Source: Aphidius gifuensis (lineage: Eukaryota; Arthropoda; Insecta; Hymenoptera; Braconidae). Taken from it: a stretch of DNA of 64,000 bases. Made by a program: the position numbers and the translations under genes. A model generated the notes under the pieces. That model did not search any database. It saw only the letters and a program-made list of their open reading frames with translations, and had not been told where the DNA came from. The stretch covers positions 22,502,555 through 22,566,554 of the forward strand of contig NC_057789.1 of NCBI RefSeq assembly GCF_014905175.1. Direction: 5' to 3'. Positions within the stretch are counted from its first letter, which is position 1. The number at the start of each line of letters is the position of its first letter. This document shows positions 47,075-59,800 of the stretch, piece after piece.

Positions 47075-48095
47075 TAACTAAGGAAAAGATGTAGCTAAGA
47101 AATTAATGTAGCAAGAAAAATTATGCGGTAAGCAACATTTATTTTTTAACTACACAAGAAAAAGCAGTAGCTAAGAAAAAAATTTAGCTAAAGAATTAAT
47201 TTTGCCAAAGAATTATGTTTAAAGGAAATAATGTTGCTTAAAATATAATTCTTTAGCAACCTTAATTCCTTAGCTACATTTTTTCTTCAGCTACTGCTTT
47301 TCCGTGGACATTTTTTTTTTTTTTATAAATAAAATACATGTAAATTTATTTTTTTTAAATACAAATGTCCAAGGAAAAGCAGTAGCTAAGGAATTAAGGT
47401 TGCCAAAGAATTATGTTTTAAGGAAATAATGTTGCTTAAAATGTAATTTTTTGGCAACCTCAATTCCTTAGCTTCATCTTTTCCTTAGCTACTGCTTTTC
47501 CTTGGACATTATTTTTTCTCACATAAATATATTACATGAAATTTACTTGAAAAAATAAAGTTGTCTAAAAAAAAAGCAGTAGCTAGAAAAAAGATGTAGC
47601 TAAAAAATAAATGTCGCTTACCGCATAATTTTTCTGGCTCTATTAATTTCTTAGCTACATCTCTTCCTTAACTACTGTTTTCCCTTGGACATTTTCATTT
47701 CTTTTATAAATAAAATACACGAAAATTCATTTTTTAAAAATACAAATGTCCAAGGAAAAGCAGTAGCTAAGGAATTGAGGTTGCGAAAGAATTATGTTTT
47801 AAGGAAATAATGTTGCTTAAAATATAATTCTTTAGCAACCTCAATTCCTTAGCTACATTTTTTCCTTAGCTACTGCTTTTCCTTGGACCTTTTTTTTATA
47901 AAAAATAAATTTACATGTATTTTATTTATAAAAAAAATAAAAATGTCTAAGGAAAAGCAGTAGCTAAGGAAAAAATGTAGCTAAGGAATTGAGGTTGCCA
48001 AAGAATTATATTTTAAGCAACATTATTTCCTTAAAACGTAATTCTTTGGCAACCTCAATTCCTCAGCTACATCAATTCCTTAGCTACATCTTTAA
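47075..48095. repeat. Dyad satellite array, ~190-bp period, about five units
   Basis: Each unit is its own inverted repeat: AAGGAAAAGCAGTAGCTAAG, GAATTGAGGTTGCCAAAGAA, TTATRTTTTAAGG, then the same blocks reversed, ending TTAGCTACTGCTTTTCCTTG. Units begin near 47368, 47558, 47748 and 47943, with AT-rich spacers. A first, less regular unit starts at about 47075. The look is CRISPR-like only superficially: there are no unique spacers. Confidence 0.8.
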
Positions 48096-48096
48096 A

Positions 48097-48379
48097 TTTT
48101 TTTTTGTTAGTATGCATCACGGATTTTACTGATTTTTTAACGAGGAGCCATGATAACTGGGCAGTATTGAAATAGCGGGAAAATTTAAACTTGCACACAA
48201 GAAACTCAATTACACAATAATAGAGCATCATAAATGCAAGTGTTAATAAAAATATTATTAAAAATGTTTTTATTAACGATATAAAATTAAGATTGATAAT
48301 GAATATTGATATTAATTGGATATAAATAGAAAACTTAATATCAGTGCAAATCAGTGATGCATACTAACAAAAAAAAATT
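48097..48379. mobile_element. Small inverted-repeat element, 283 bp
   Basis: Ends TTTTTGTTAGTATGCATCAC and inverse (GTGATGCATACTAAC..). About 24-bp terminal repeats, AT-rich interior, directly right of the dyad array. Confidence 0.65.
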
Positions 48380-49033
48380 TTTGTGTGCAATATTGAAATG
48401 AATAAATATCATAAGATAATTTTTTTTATTAATATATAATTGGATTTTATTGAAATATATTGCATAAAATTGATAAATAATGAAAAAAATAAATGGTTTA
48501 GGCAAAAAAAATAATCACGAAAAGTTCAAACTTTTGGTTTTTTGGGGTTGGTATGACAAAATCTACAATGTAAAAAGCATAGGATTTTATTTAGGACACG
48601 CCCCCAAAATCTAGCTATGAAAGTGCCTTAATAATTGTATTCTATACAAAATATATATCAGTAGGAAAAGCAGTAGCTAAGGAAAAAATGAAGCTAAAGT
48701 ATTGATATTGCTTATACCATTTATTTTCTTTGGCTGCATTATTTCCTCAGCTTCATCTTTCTTTTAGCTACTGCTTTTCTTTCGTATTTTAACAAATGAA
48801 ATGATTTGAATAATTCAAAATACCAAGTTGCCAAAGAAATTAAATGACAAGCGTTATCAATTCCAATTATTATTATTATTATTTTGAATTACAGCAACAC
48901 GCCGGAGATGTTTACACATATTCCGCGAGTCTAGATGGCTCACAAATTTTTTTTTTATTTTTCCGACGTCCTGAATGCTAATTAGCACTGAAATTTCAAA
49001 AGCTATGGCGAGGTGTTCTCTGTGTCAGATGTT
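48380..49033. other. Non-coding DNA with a solo dyad unit
   Basis: 48664-48783 is one isolated, diverged copy of the dyad satellite unit (AGGAAAAGCAGTAGCTAAGG ... TTAGCTACTGCTTTTC). The rest is AT-rich without features. Confidence 0.55.
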
Positions 49034-49760
49034 CATATAGAGTATTCAAAGTGAAATGTTAGAGCATTTTCCCTCGACCCTTTGGGTTTTTTTAAAGTAT
49101 ATTCTTTTCAAAGTAACTCGACGAAAAATGCAGCTGGAATTTTTTTCGAAATTCCCCCTCTCCCTCCTTAGTGCTGATATCACCTTTTCCCGGCAGGATC
49201 GACCTATATACCTAAATTAAAAAATTAAAAAAAGTAAAAGATGTTCTCGTAATTTTTTCGATTTTTCATTTTTACCCCTAAAATTCAATGTTTTGTGGCT
49301 AGAATAAAGTTATTTTTTGAGTTTAAAGAGTTAAAAACAAAAAACCGAAAAAATTATAATTTTTTATATAATATTTGTATACAAAGACATCTTTTATTTT
49401 TACTTTTTTTTCGTAAATTCAGAAAAATATAAAAACTTTGAAATTTTTGAAACTTTTTAAAATTTCAAAATTTTCTAAATTAAAAAAAAAAATATACGGA
49501 ATCGTAGTCCCACTTTTATTTTACGGAAAATACGGAAAATAAATGATCAGAAGAAAAATTTTTTATTTAAAAAGGTATGTTTTGAGATAGGTCGAATCCT
49601 GCCGAAAAAGAGTGGTATGAGCACTAAGGAGAAGGGAAAATTTGGAAAAAAATTCCAGCTGTACTTTTCGTCAAGTTGCCTTGAAAAAAAATCACATCAA
49701 AAAAAATCCGAGGAGTCAGGGGAAAATGCTCCAACATTTCACTTGGAATGCCCTATATAC
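49034..49760. mobile_element. Diverged foldback
   Basis: 49034-49205 is inverted at 49585-49760 with many substitutions (GTGAAATGTTRGAGCATTTT paired with AAAATGCTCCAACATTTCAC; GGCAGGATCGACC with GGTCGAATCCTGCC). The arm identity is clearly lower than in the other palindromes, so this is an older element. Confidence 0.6.
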
Positions 49761-49776
49761 ATTTTTATATGTACAC

Positions 49777-50363
49777 TAGGGTATTTTTTTTTTTTTTCGA
49801 TATTTTTTTTTCTCTTCACCCATCTTCATACAAGTTTATACAGCTCTAAATCATGCCCAGAAAAAATTTTAACTCAATTGAAAAGGAATTTAGAGGTGGT
49901 TCAGGGGTCATTTGTTTTTTCCATTTGATTAACATGGGGTTAATACACTTCATTCACTATTTTGATCATGGAGGCTTTAATTTTCGACCGTTAAAGTTTG
50001 CGTTGGTCTCATTTTATAGAGTATAAGCATATAAGCATATAGTTTTGATCATTTACAATTAAAAAATAGTGAAATAATGCTTCAAAAGGTAGTATTTCCA
50101 ATTTTCTGAAAACACAAAATGTAAATGATCAAAACTATAAGCTATATATCTCTATAAGAGACCAACAGCTGATCGAAAAATTAACATGATCAAAATAGTA
50201 ATGAAGATATTATCAAATGGAAAAAACAAATGACCCCTGAACCACCTCTAAATATTTTTCAATTGAGTTCAAATTTTTTCTGGGCATGATTTAGAGCTGT
50301 ATAAACTTGTATGAAGATGGGTGAAGAGAAAAAAAAATATCCAAAAAAAAAAAAAAATACCCT
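49777..50363. mobile_element. hAT-like foldback MITE, 587 bp
   Basis: Ends TAGGGTATTTTTTT and inverse; perfect 8-bp duplication ATGTACAC (49769-49776 and 50364-50371). Arms of ~180 bp are nearly identical. The right duplication covers the first bases of the TA-bounded element at 50369, so this insertion is the later event. Confidence 0.85.
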
Positions 50364-50368
50364 AATGT

Positions 50369-50616
50369 ACACAGTGAAAACTAGTTTCTAAAATTAATAA
50401 ACTCAGTTTTTCAAATTAAGTCTACAAAAATTTCTTTTGTTAATTTAAAGAATATTTATTTGTTAACTGAGATTTACAAATAGCCATTGGTGAAGGTAAC
50501 GAATATCTATATTTATTATAACAAAAAACAATTTGTTAAAATGTTTTACAATTTTTTCTGGTTTAATCAACAAATCATCAAATTCTACAAATAAATTGCA
50601 AACTTTTTTTACTGTG
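50369..50616. mobile_element. TA-bounded small MITE, 248 bp
   Basis: Ends CACAGTGAAAA / TTTTTTTACTGTG, with TA on both sides (50367-50368 and 50617-50618). The interior carries TTTGTTAA words. It is Tc1/mariner-like by its duplication; no coding capacity. Confidence 0.6.
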
Positions 50617-50877
50617 TATATGTTGTACAATACACATATAATGCTTTCATTCTATTTTATATATTGAAATTATTTATATAAATATAATATATATCTAAAT
50701 TATATTAATAATAGTATTTATTTGTTCAAACACATCAGAATATTGATAAGAAAAAAAAAATAAAACACGCAGGAAAAGTCCTCCCTGATGTGCATATGTT
50801 CAGAGCACATTTATATATATAACAGTGTCTATGTATAGACATTACTCTTCGCATTCTCGCACTTTTCTGCCATGTAG

Positions 50878-53800
50878 AAAAAAATTACTAATAAAAATGT
50901 GGCCCCAGCAGCAATCGACCACACGTTCAGTGGCCTCAACCATTCCGCTAAGTGTTCAAAGCCTGGAAATTCATCCAAAGAAAAATCAAAAACTGAAAAC
51001 AATAAACATAATTCGAGAAAAAGAGGATCTTCTAAGCACAGTGACGATGAATATGATATTAGTCATAAACGTAGGAACGTTCAAGTCCGAAATCCATCTC
51101 ACTCCAATTCATCACCGCCAGGCACTGAGGTAAAGATTAAGAAAAGAAACATTTTTTAGTGTCATTATTTATTGTTTAAGATCTTTTGCTTTTAATGTAA
51201 TGTTTTATGAATCATTAATTATGTATAATTATTAATGTACGCTATTTGATTATCAGATGATAGATATTACCAGTGAAAACAGTAAATATATACTTCGTAG
51301 TTATGAGGTATTCAATAGTAGTCACTGGAAATTGTAAGCAATCTGGTGTAGATCGAGAAAAGAATGATTTCAACAAAATCGTGTCATCATTGCAATATTT
51401 AGTACTTTTGTATTCTTCTGTAATCAACAATAATCTTGAAAAATCTCATGCATCACTGAGAAAAAAAATTGCTACAGTTTAGCAAATTTTTTCTTGGAAC
51501 TTTTTTGTCTTAAGTTGAAAAAAAAAATAATTAATTTGAGAAAAAATGTCTTGTTTTGGGAAAATATTTTTTTTCAATTTGAGACAAATTATTTTTTTTT
51601 TAAAAAAATATAGGATTAATTTAAGAAAACTTGTGATAAACTTAAGGATATTTTGTCTTTTGATTTGAGGAAAAATTTGCAAAAAAAAAATGACATATAC
51701 CTCAATTTGAAAGACAAGTCATTCGATTTAAGGCAACAAGAGTTCAAGTTGAGAGAAAATTTGCTAAAATGAAATGACATAACCCTCAATTCAAAACAAT
51801 ATTGATTTTTTTTATGTAAAATATTTATTAATTAAAATAACTTGAGAATTAAATTAAAGCAACAAACGATCAATTTGAGAAAAAATTTGCTAAAATGAAA
51901 TGACATAACCCTCAATTTGAAAGAAGAGTCATTCAATTTAAAGCAACGAGCGATCAAGTTGAGAGAAAATTTGCTAAAATAAAATAATATATGCCTCAAT
52001 TCAAAACAGTATTGATTTTTTTTATGTAAAATATTTGTTAATTAAAATCACTTGACAATTAAATCAAAGCAACAAACAATCAATTTGAGAAAAAATTTGC
52101 TAAAATAAAATGACATATACCTTAATTTGAAAGACGAGTCATTCAATTTGAAGCAGCGAGCGATCAAGCTGAGAGAACATTTGCTAAAATAAAATCAAAA
52201 TTTGCTCTATTTATATCATTATTCACTCAACTTAAATATGTTTTTTTCTCAACTTGAATGATTTTTGTCTCAACTTAAATTAATAAATGATCAAAAGTTG
52301 AAAAAATACATTTTTTAATTAAAAAAAAAAAAAAAATTATTATTTCTCGCTCACTGAGAACTTCACTCCGTTTTTTTTTTGTATCATAGTTTTTTTTTTT
52401 TTGTAAATAATAAAAAAAAGTTAAGTGGTGATGTAAATTAATTTATTATAAAATACAGACTCTAATTGAAATAAGTTGAATCTATATATCTATGTAGTAA
52501 AGAAAAAAAATATATGATTGACTTTGTTAACTTATTCAAATTAGAGTCTGTATTTTATAATAAATTAATTTACATCACCACTATTTAGTATTTTCTGAAA
52601 AAACAACATAAACTTTATTCAAATAAATGTATTATAAGACGTCAAGTTTATTATATATTCAATAAATAATATATGTGAAAGAAGGTCATTGTTAATGAGG
52701 ATGAAAATTTTCTGTCTTTTAAGTTAACGTGCGATGGCTTAGGGGATAACACACTGGTGTTTGGAATATAGGTTTAGATAGGTTTTTAGGGAGATAGGTT
52801 CGAATCGCGCTCGGGACCAAAAATTAATTTACAAAAAACTATGATACAAAAAACGGAGTGAAGTTCTCAGTGAGCGAGAAATAATAATTTTTTTTAATTA
52901 AAATGTATTTTCAACTTTTCATTTATTAATTTAAGTTGAGACAAAATCATTCAAGTTGAAAAAACATATTTAAGTTGAGTGAATAATGATATAAATAGAG
53001 CAAATTTTGATTTTATTTTAGCAAATGTTCTCTCAGCTTGCTCGCTGCTTCGAATGACTCGTCTTTCAAATTAAGGTATATGTCATTTTATTTTAGCAAA
53101 TTTTTCTCAAATTGATTGTTTGTTGCTTTGATTTAATTGTCAAGTGATTTTAATTAACAAATATTTCACATAAAAGAATCAATACTGTTTCGAATTGAGG
53201 CATATATTATTTTATTTTAGCAAATTTTCTCTCAACTTGATCACTCGTTGCTTTAAATTGAATGACTCTTCTTTCAATTTGAGGGTTATGTCATTTCATT
53301 TTAGCAAATCCAAACAAATTGATCGTTTGTTGCTTTAATTTAATTCTCAAGTTATTTTAATTAATAAATATTTTACATAAAAAAAATCAATATTGTTTTG
53401 AATTGAGGGTTATGTCATTTCATTTTAGCAAATTTTCTCTCAACTTGAATTCTTGTTGCCTTAAATCGAATGACTTGTCTTTCAAATTGAGGTATATGTC
53501 ATTTTTTTTTTGCAAATTTTTCCTCAAATCAAAAGACAAAATATCCTTAAGTTTATCACAAGTTTTCTTAAATTAATCCTATATTTTTTTAAAAAAAAAA
53601 TAATTTGTCTCAAATTGAAAAAAAATATTTTCCCAAAACAAGACATTTTTTCTCAAATTAATTATTTTTTTTTTCAACTTAAGACAAAAAAGTTCCAAGA
53701 AAAAATTTGCTAATATGAAGAAACTTTTTTTTCAATAACAGCAATTTTTTTTCTCAGTGTAATCATTAATAATTTTCCGTCGTATATTTGTAATCTACGA

Positions 53801-56800
53801 TGATTTTTCGTAATCTTGATATGATTACAGGAACGTACAATATTTTTCTCAACTCAATTTATTGCGCATGTTCAGTGAATTAGTTTTTTTTCTACATTTT
53901 TTTCCAATTTGTATCCTATTTCCCGTGTAGGAGAACACAACACGGCCACGCATCGGCCGATGCTTGGTGAACTTCCGCCAATAATCGGCAAACATTAATG
54001 GGGGTTGCCGTCCTTTATCCCGAATCGAATTTCCCGAATGGCTTCTTTCCCGAATGACCTCCGTCCTGAATGACCTTTTTCCCGAATACATTTTGCCCGA
54101 ATGCATTTTTCCCGAAATATAAATCCCGAATATCATTTTTCCCAAATAATCTTTTTCCCGAGTATTTTTTTCCCGAATAAATTTTTTTCAAGTGTATTAT
54201 TTTATTTATATTTATTTATTTATTAGATTACAATATTATATGCAATAGCTTTTAAAAATTCTAACTCGTGGAACGATCCATAACTAGGCACAAGGGACAT
54301 TATTCTTTTCTAAAAAACTATCCATTTTCTTTTCGGCATAGCCCGGCTTTTTCTTCCCAGACTCAGCTCTGCTATCTTTATTTCTGCGTCAGCTTGTTCT
54401 TTCTTAAATTCACCAAGTGCAGAATACAGGTCAGGATGGTGTTTCCCAACAACAAGCTGAAAGCGATTTTTAATTTTTGAAACGAAATTTATCACCCGTG
54501 AGTGTTTTCTGATATCGATCAGGAAGAGTACCCAAGTCAGCAAGACATTTTGGATTTGGTGGCAAATTTTTTCTTAAAAAAATAATAAATGAATATTGTA
54601 TTCAAAAAAGATAATTAAAAGAAAGTACCTCCGGATTTTTCGCATTGATTTTTTTAAATTATTGCGCTCAGGTAGCTGGCCAAGAACGCCCTCAGACAGC
54701 TCTGCACGTAATATTTGAGATGGGGGTTGCTGGGGATGGTCCTCAGCCTTCCGTTTCAAAGAAATTTTTAAAATCTCAACTTCAACCTGTTCTTGGTTGG
54801 GAACATGAGCATGATCGTCTAATGTTGGTTCACGTATAAAGTAATGTTCATTTTCTCCAGCATTGAATGCAGTATAACCGCTCTTGCTTTGCATTCTTTA
54901 TGACGTAACCTTTGACACTCCCAATAAATTTGTGGTAGAGGTGATATCATCCATCATTTAAAAATATTAAAAAGAAATAAAAATTTGAATAAAATTTACT
55001 CAAAAATTTGACATTCAAAAACGCAGATAATGAATCAAATAAATCAAAACAAATGACGGTAAATAATGAAATTAGTATTAGCACTTTCTTTTTTTCTATA
55101 AATTTTATTTTAGTATTAGTTCTTTCTTTTTTTAAATAGTTTTTTTTTTTTTTTTTTAAATTCGGGCACAATAATATTCGGACGAAATGCATTCGGGCAA
55201 AAAGCATTCGGGCAAACAGACTTTCGGGAAAAAAGTCATTCGGGAAAAATACCGTGAATCATTAATGGGCCATTAATGCGCCAAGCCTGGAGCGTTACGT
55301 TAATTTAATATCGGCTGCTATGAATGGCCCAATAATGTTTCCCAAGATCGGCCCGATAAACGGCCCAATGATGGCCCATTGATAAACCAAGGGTAAGCCA
55401 AGCGTAGACCAACCATCAGCCATTATTGACCTTCTTATAATGGGCCATTAATGCCCCAAGCCTGGAGCGTTACGGTTATTTAATATCACCTGCAATGAAT
55501 GGCCCAATGATGTTCCCCAAGAGTAAACCAAGTATGGCGCATTTATTAAATCCATTGAAAAAAAAAAAAATATTTATTTATTTATTATTTAACAATCGGG
55601 CTTTTATTATACAAACTATTAATAATCAATTGAAGAAATTATCATTAAACACTATTGAAATTTGATTCTACCTGGACTTGAGAACTCGGGTCTTTCTGTG
55701 CGATATCCTGAAGCATTACCACTCGGCCACGGCGGCTATAATGAAACTTATAAATAAATTTCTGATTTGAATTAAATCAATAAAAGACCAACTCTTGGCC
55801 GCCCGAGAGTCAGCCGAAGCTTGGCCAATGAATGGCAACCAAGCAATGGCCATTAATGTATGAGCCAAAGATTGGCCGATGAATGGCAACCAAGCAACGG
55901 CCATTAAAAGTCTACCAAGACTTGGCCGATGATCGGCTATCAAGCAATGGCCATTAAAGAGTCAGCCAGGCTTAGCCCATGCATTGTTGCCAATTATCGG
56001 CCATTTAAGAATCAGCCAAGGCTCGGCAGATGCATGGTTGGCAATCATTGGCCATCTAAGAGTCAGCCAAGGCTCGGTCATGAATCAGAGCCATGAATTG
56101 GCAGTACAAGAATGGGCCAGTCGTTTGCCAATGACGAACCATGAATGTATCAGAATTAATTTTTGATTTCTATATTCGATCTCGTGGTCAATCGGATAAC
56201 GTGCTCGCCTCCCGCCCCAAAGGTTCTCGGTTCGGTCCCCGTCTTAGTCATTTAGTTTAGAGAAAAAAAAAAAAAATCATAGAATTGATTGAGTTAACAA
56301 CAGAATAAAAAATTGACTACGAAAAAAAATTAATTTTTAATTTTTTTTCATTTTTTTCACATTTTTAACATATCATTAGTTTGATTAGAAAAAAAAAATC
56401 ATTTGTAACAAACAAAAAATGAATTTCTTGAAAACGCTTTTTTGTTTGTAACAAATTATAATTTATTTATTTCATTACTTTTATTGTTTATATTAAGTCA
56501 TCTGTCATTTGAAACAAACGTTACATCGTTTTAAATAAATGACAATTTTCTTTTTACAAACAGCCACCGTTTGAATGAAAACACCACGTGGCATAACTTT
56601 AGAAGTTTATTTCTCAAAAAATACTCCCTGCCGTTCGAAACAAGAATGTAGTCTATTATAGGAAACCTAGTAGTGTTAGTGTCAAGACGTGGTGGGGGTA
56701 CTTTTTAGGAGCTTCTTTCTTGATGAAAACGATCTATCGTTCGACACAAAACGCCATCTGGATAAAATAAACAAATTTCGTTTAATTCAAAACTTTTTTC

Positions 56801-59800
56801 TTTCTCTTTACAAAACAATTATAATTTATAAAAAAAAAATTATGTCAGAAATTTTTTTTCTCAGAGTGAATATGCACACAAACGTTTTTTGTTACCACCA
56901 CTCCCTTCACTCTCCTACTCCAAACGTCTGATTCTAAATGAAATTTGACTTTTTTGTTTTCAAACAATAATAGTTTCACTTTTTAGCTGGGGACTTGCAT
57001 TTTTTTTTTTTTTTATAATTTTATTAAGATTTTGAAGTTTCAGAAAAGTAGTTTTTTGTTCAACTGAACATTGTAAAAATGTAAGATATGCTGGTTGTTT
57101 TTTAACATTTTTGCTCTCTGCCGTTAGAGTACTCAATAAAAGTTATTGACTTTAAGCATTAATAACTTTTTTACTAGCTGGGATAGACTTTCGAAACTTT
57201 GGCATAAGATAGATAACTATTTCATGAACCAACTCTAGAAATTTGGAGAAAACGATAAGACAATCAAGTGTTGTTTGAACTCCCTTAACAATAAATCAAG
57301 TTCATAAAAAAAAAAAAAACAGATTTTTGTGGATCTCTAATTTTCGATATTTTTTTCATGAAATAATTACATGCTATTGAAAGGACGGTTTACTTAGTTT
57401 TCTATTCATTCTATTATTCTCTTAAAATAATAGAATTTTCTTAACCTACACAAAATCTGTATAATCTTGCGTGTACACTAAATTTTGGAAGGACTTTCTC
57501 TTCGGTAATTATTATTTTTTAGTAGTCACCACTGTTTCGTATATTCACTTGAAATCAGGTGTATTTACAGCGATTGTGACTACGTTTTGAATAAAATTTG
57601 TTTTCATGGTGTCACTATAGTGACACCAGCACGTCTGCTAGATCGCTGCTATATGTAATCGATGCAAGAGTGTTATAAGTGTCATCGTGTAATCCCGCGC
57701 TGAAGGGTTCGAATCCGGGTCGTTGCAAATTAATTTAACTTAGTTTTGAATGAACAAACTAATTTTCATAAGAATTTTATATAAATTTTGTTGAAACTTT
57801 TCAAAAAATAAAACTAATTTTTGCAAAAAATTGGTTATAGCTGGCCTGTTTTGATAAAACAACGTCACATAATTTTCATAAAATATTTTTGCATGAGAGG
57901 TTTTTTTTTACACTTTGAATACGAGCTTTCCATCTACAAATTACTTTTGTGCACAGGCAACAGAATCAGAAGGATGTGCCGATAGATCACTAGTTCAGGA
58001 AAAGTCGCATTCTAGACCATCTCAAAATGTACATAGAAGAAATTCTTGTGCTGATTACAACAAAAGTAATGAAAAGAGAAAATGGCATGGATCGAGTGAT
58101 CGTAATAGATCATCATCGCGAAATAAGGTATACATTAAAAATCAAATAGACGTTTTTTATTATAGTATAACATAAATTAAAGAAATAAAAAAATAGGTGT
58201 AGCTGAGAGAGTAATAAATATATGGTAAGCAATTGAAATAAACAAATAAACTGTTGGAAGTAAACAAATACATGCATTTTTATTAAGGTCTTTAAAAATA
58301 TTTGTTGTTAGTACAGGTGAGTAATGGATTCGAATCTTGGTTCAGGAATTTTTTTTTTTCATTTTTACCAACAAAATTTTAAAAATTTTAAAATCATTTT
58401 ACCATGGATAAAAATTATATAAAACTGGCGTAAAAATTTCGATAAAACTTTTACATAAATTTTTTTGGAAATTTTTTATATAAATCAAATAAATTCAATT
58501 AATTCAATTCAATAAATCAAACAAAAATCTGATGAATTTATTCTCAAAAGAAATATATAATTAATTAACGAAAAATCTCTAAAAATTTCGAGAATTTTAT
58601 TCATTTTTAAGCTTTGGTAATATAATAATTCATAAAATTTATTTAATGGTTCTGCTAATTCGGTTAATTATACTCGATTGTATTAATGACTTCAATTGAC
58701 GGAAATTCTTTTATTTTTATAAAATTATTTTAGGATCGTAGTTCAATGCACGTTCCAGTAAACACAAACTCTGATCGAAGAAAAAGAAACGAGAATGAAA
58801 GCAGAACAAGAAGAGAGGATAAAGAAGTTCAAACTCTTCTAAAAAAGATTCTTGACAGCCAAGATCAAGTTGGAAAGAAATTAGAAAAACTTGAAAATAC
58901 TGTCAAAGCAGCTGGAAAAGACGTAAAAGAAATTTTTGATAAAAATTTAAAAGTATTGCTGCAGATACTGGAACTTTTATTGAAATTTGATAGTATAGGT
59001 AATTTTATTATGTTATGACTGTTAAGTCAAGTTTCAATTTTTTTTGCAATAACAGCTAACAAAAAATAAACTCATAAATTTCATCGATATTTCTTTATAT
59101 GTCCAGCCGAAGAAAACAAAACGAAGCCAGAACCATTCAACGACGGATCCGGCTTACCGTCTGTTGGTTTTGAAAGACGCATCGCAGATTCCGACAAAAA
59201 AGAGGTACAATAATTTCATATTTATTTAAATGATTCATCATATTTTAATGTAAGTACACCAACAAGCGTAACTCCCCTCTTTTTTATTTCATAAACAGAT
59301 ACATATTGGGCAAGATATATGGATAGACTCCGGCAGCTGGTGCATGGTCAGAAATCGTGCAGGAGCTTCAGAAAGTAAATTCATAAAAAGTTTGATGTCC
59401 ATAATTTACACTCCGAACGAAATTATAAACTCCAGTGCTTTAGGCCAAACCTCAAATCGCGAAAAAGTTTCGGAAAAACGACCTGCATTGGACCCTATAC
59501 GGATGCTAGCTCTTCAAGGTAGCCTTTATCATATTTCTTATTAAAAATATTTATTTCATCTTTTTCAACCATACTATTTTCAATAACTATTGTTGAAAAA
59601 ATAGAATAATTTTATTTAATTTAATAGTTTTTTTTATAAATTTTTGTAATTGCAGTAATTATCAAATTTTTGTTTTTATCATATTATAAATTAAAACTTT
59701 CAGATAGCCTCACTTGGTATAAACAAATGCAAAATGAAGAGATAACTCTGGCACAATGCAGAATAGAAGCCGAAAAAGTCCTAAAAAAATATGTGGGGAG

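Larger units (their letters stand above)
51454..53759. mobile_element. Large foldback element in intron 1, 2306 bp
   Basis: Ends CACTGAGAAAAAAAATTGCT and inverse. Arms of ~930 bp are close reverse complements, so the same 67-codon frame appears once per arm (51479-51682 minus; 53510-53713 plus); it is poly-Lys/Phe and not a gene. The word GCTAAAATAAAATGACATA and its relatives repeat along each arm. The centre holds a smaller palindrome and a tRNA-like module. Confidence 0.8.
53922..56160. mobile_element. CCCGTGTAGGAGAAC-ended word element split by a MULE
   Basis: It starts CCCGTGTAGGAGAACACAAC. Words GGCCGATGCTTGG, GGCCATTAATG and AATGGCCATT continue on both sides of the MULE remnant (53940-54001; 55260-55550; 55790-56110). 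The start is a variant of the CCCAGGTAGGAGT end. A tRNA-like module sits in the AT-rich middle. The right end is not defined. Confidence 0.6.

Noticed and set aside
47075..48095. CRISPR-like array
   Set aside because: Units are long dyads and the spacers are all AT-rich and alike; eukaryotic context, no cas genes.
49617..49928. A 103-codon frame
   Set aside because: It crosses the boundary of the hAT-like MITE at 49777 and its duplication, so cannot be an old gene.
51479..53713. Two identical 67-residue proteins, one on each strand
   Set aside because: They are the two arms of the foldback at 51454-53759; Lys/Phe low complexity, no gene.
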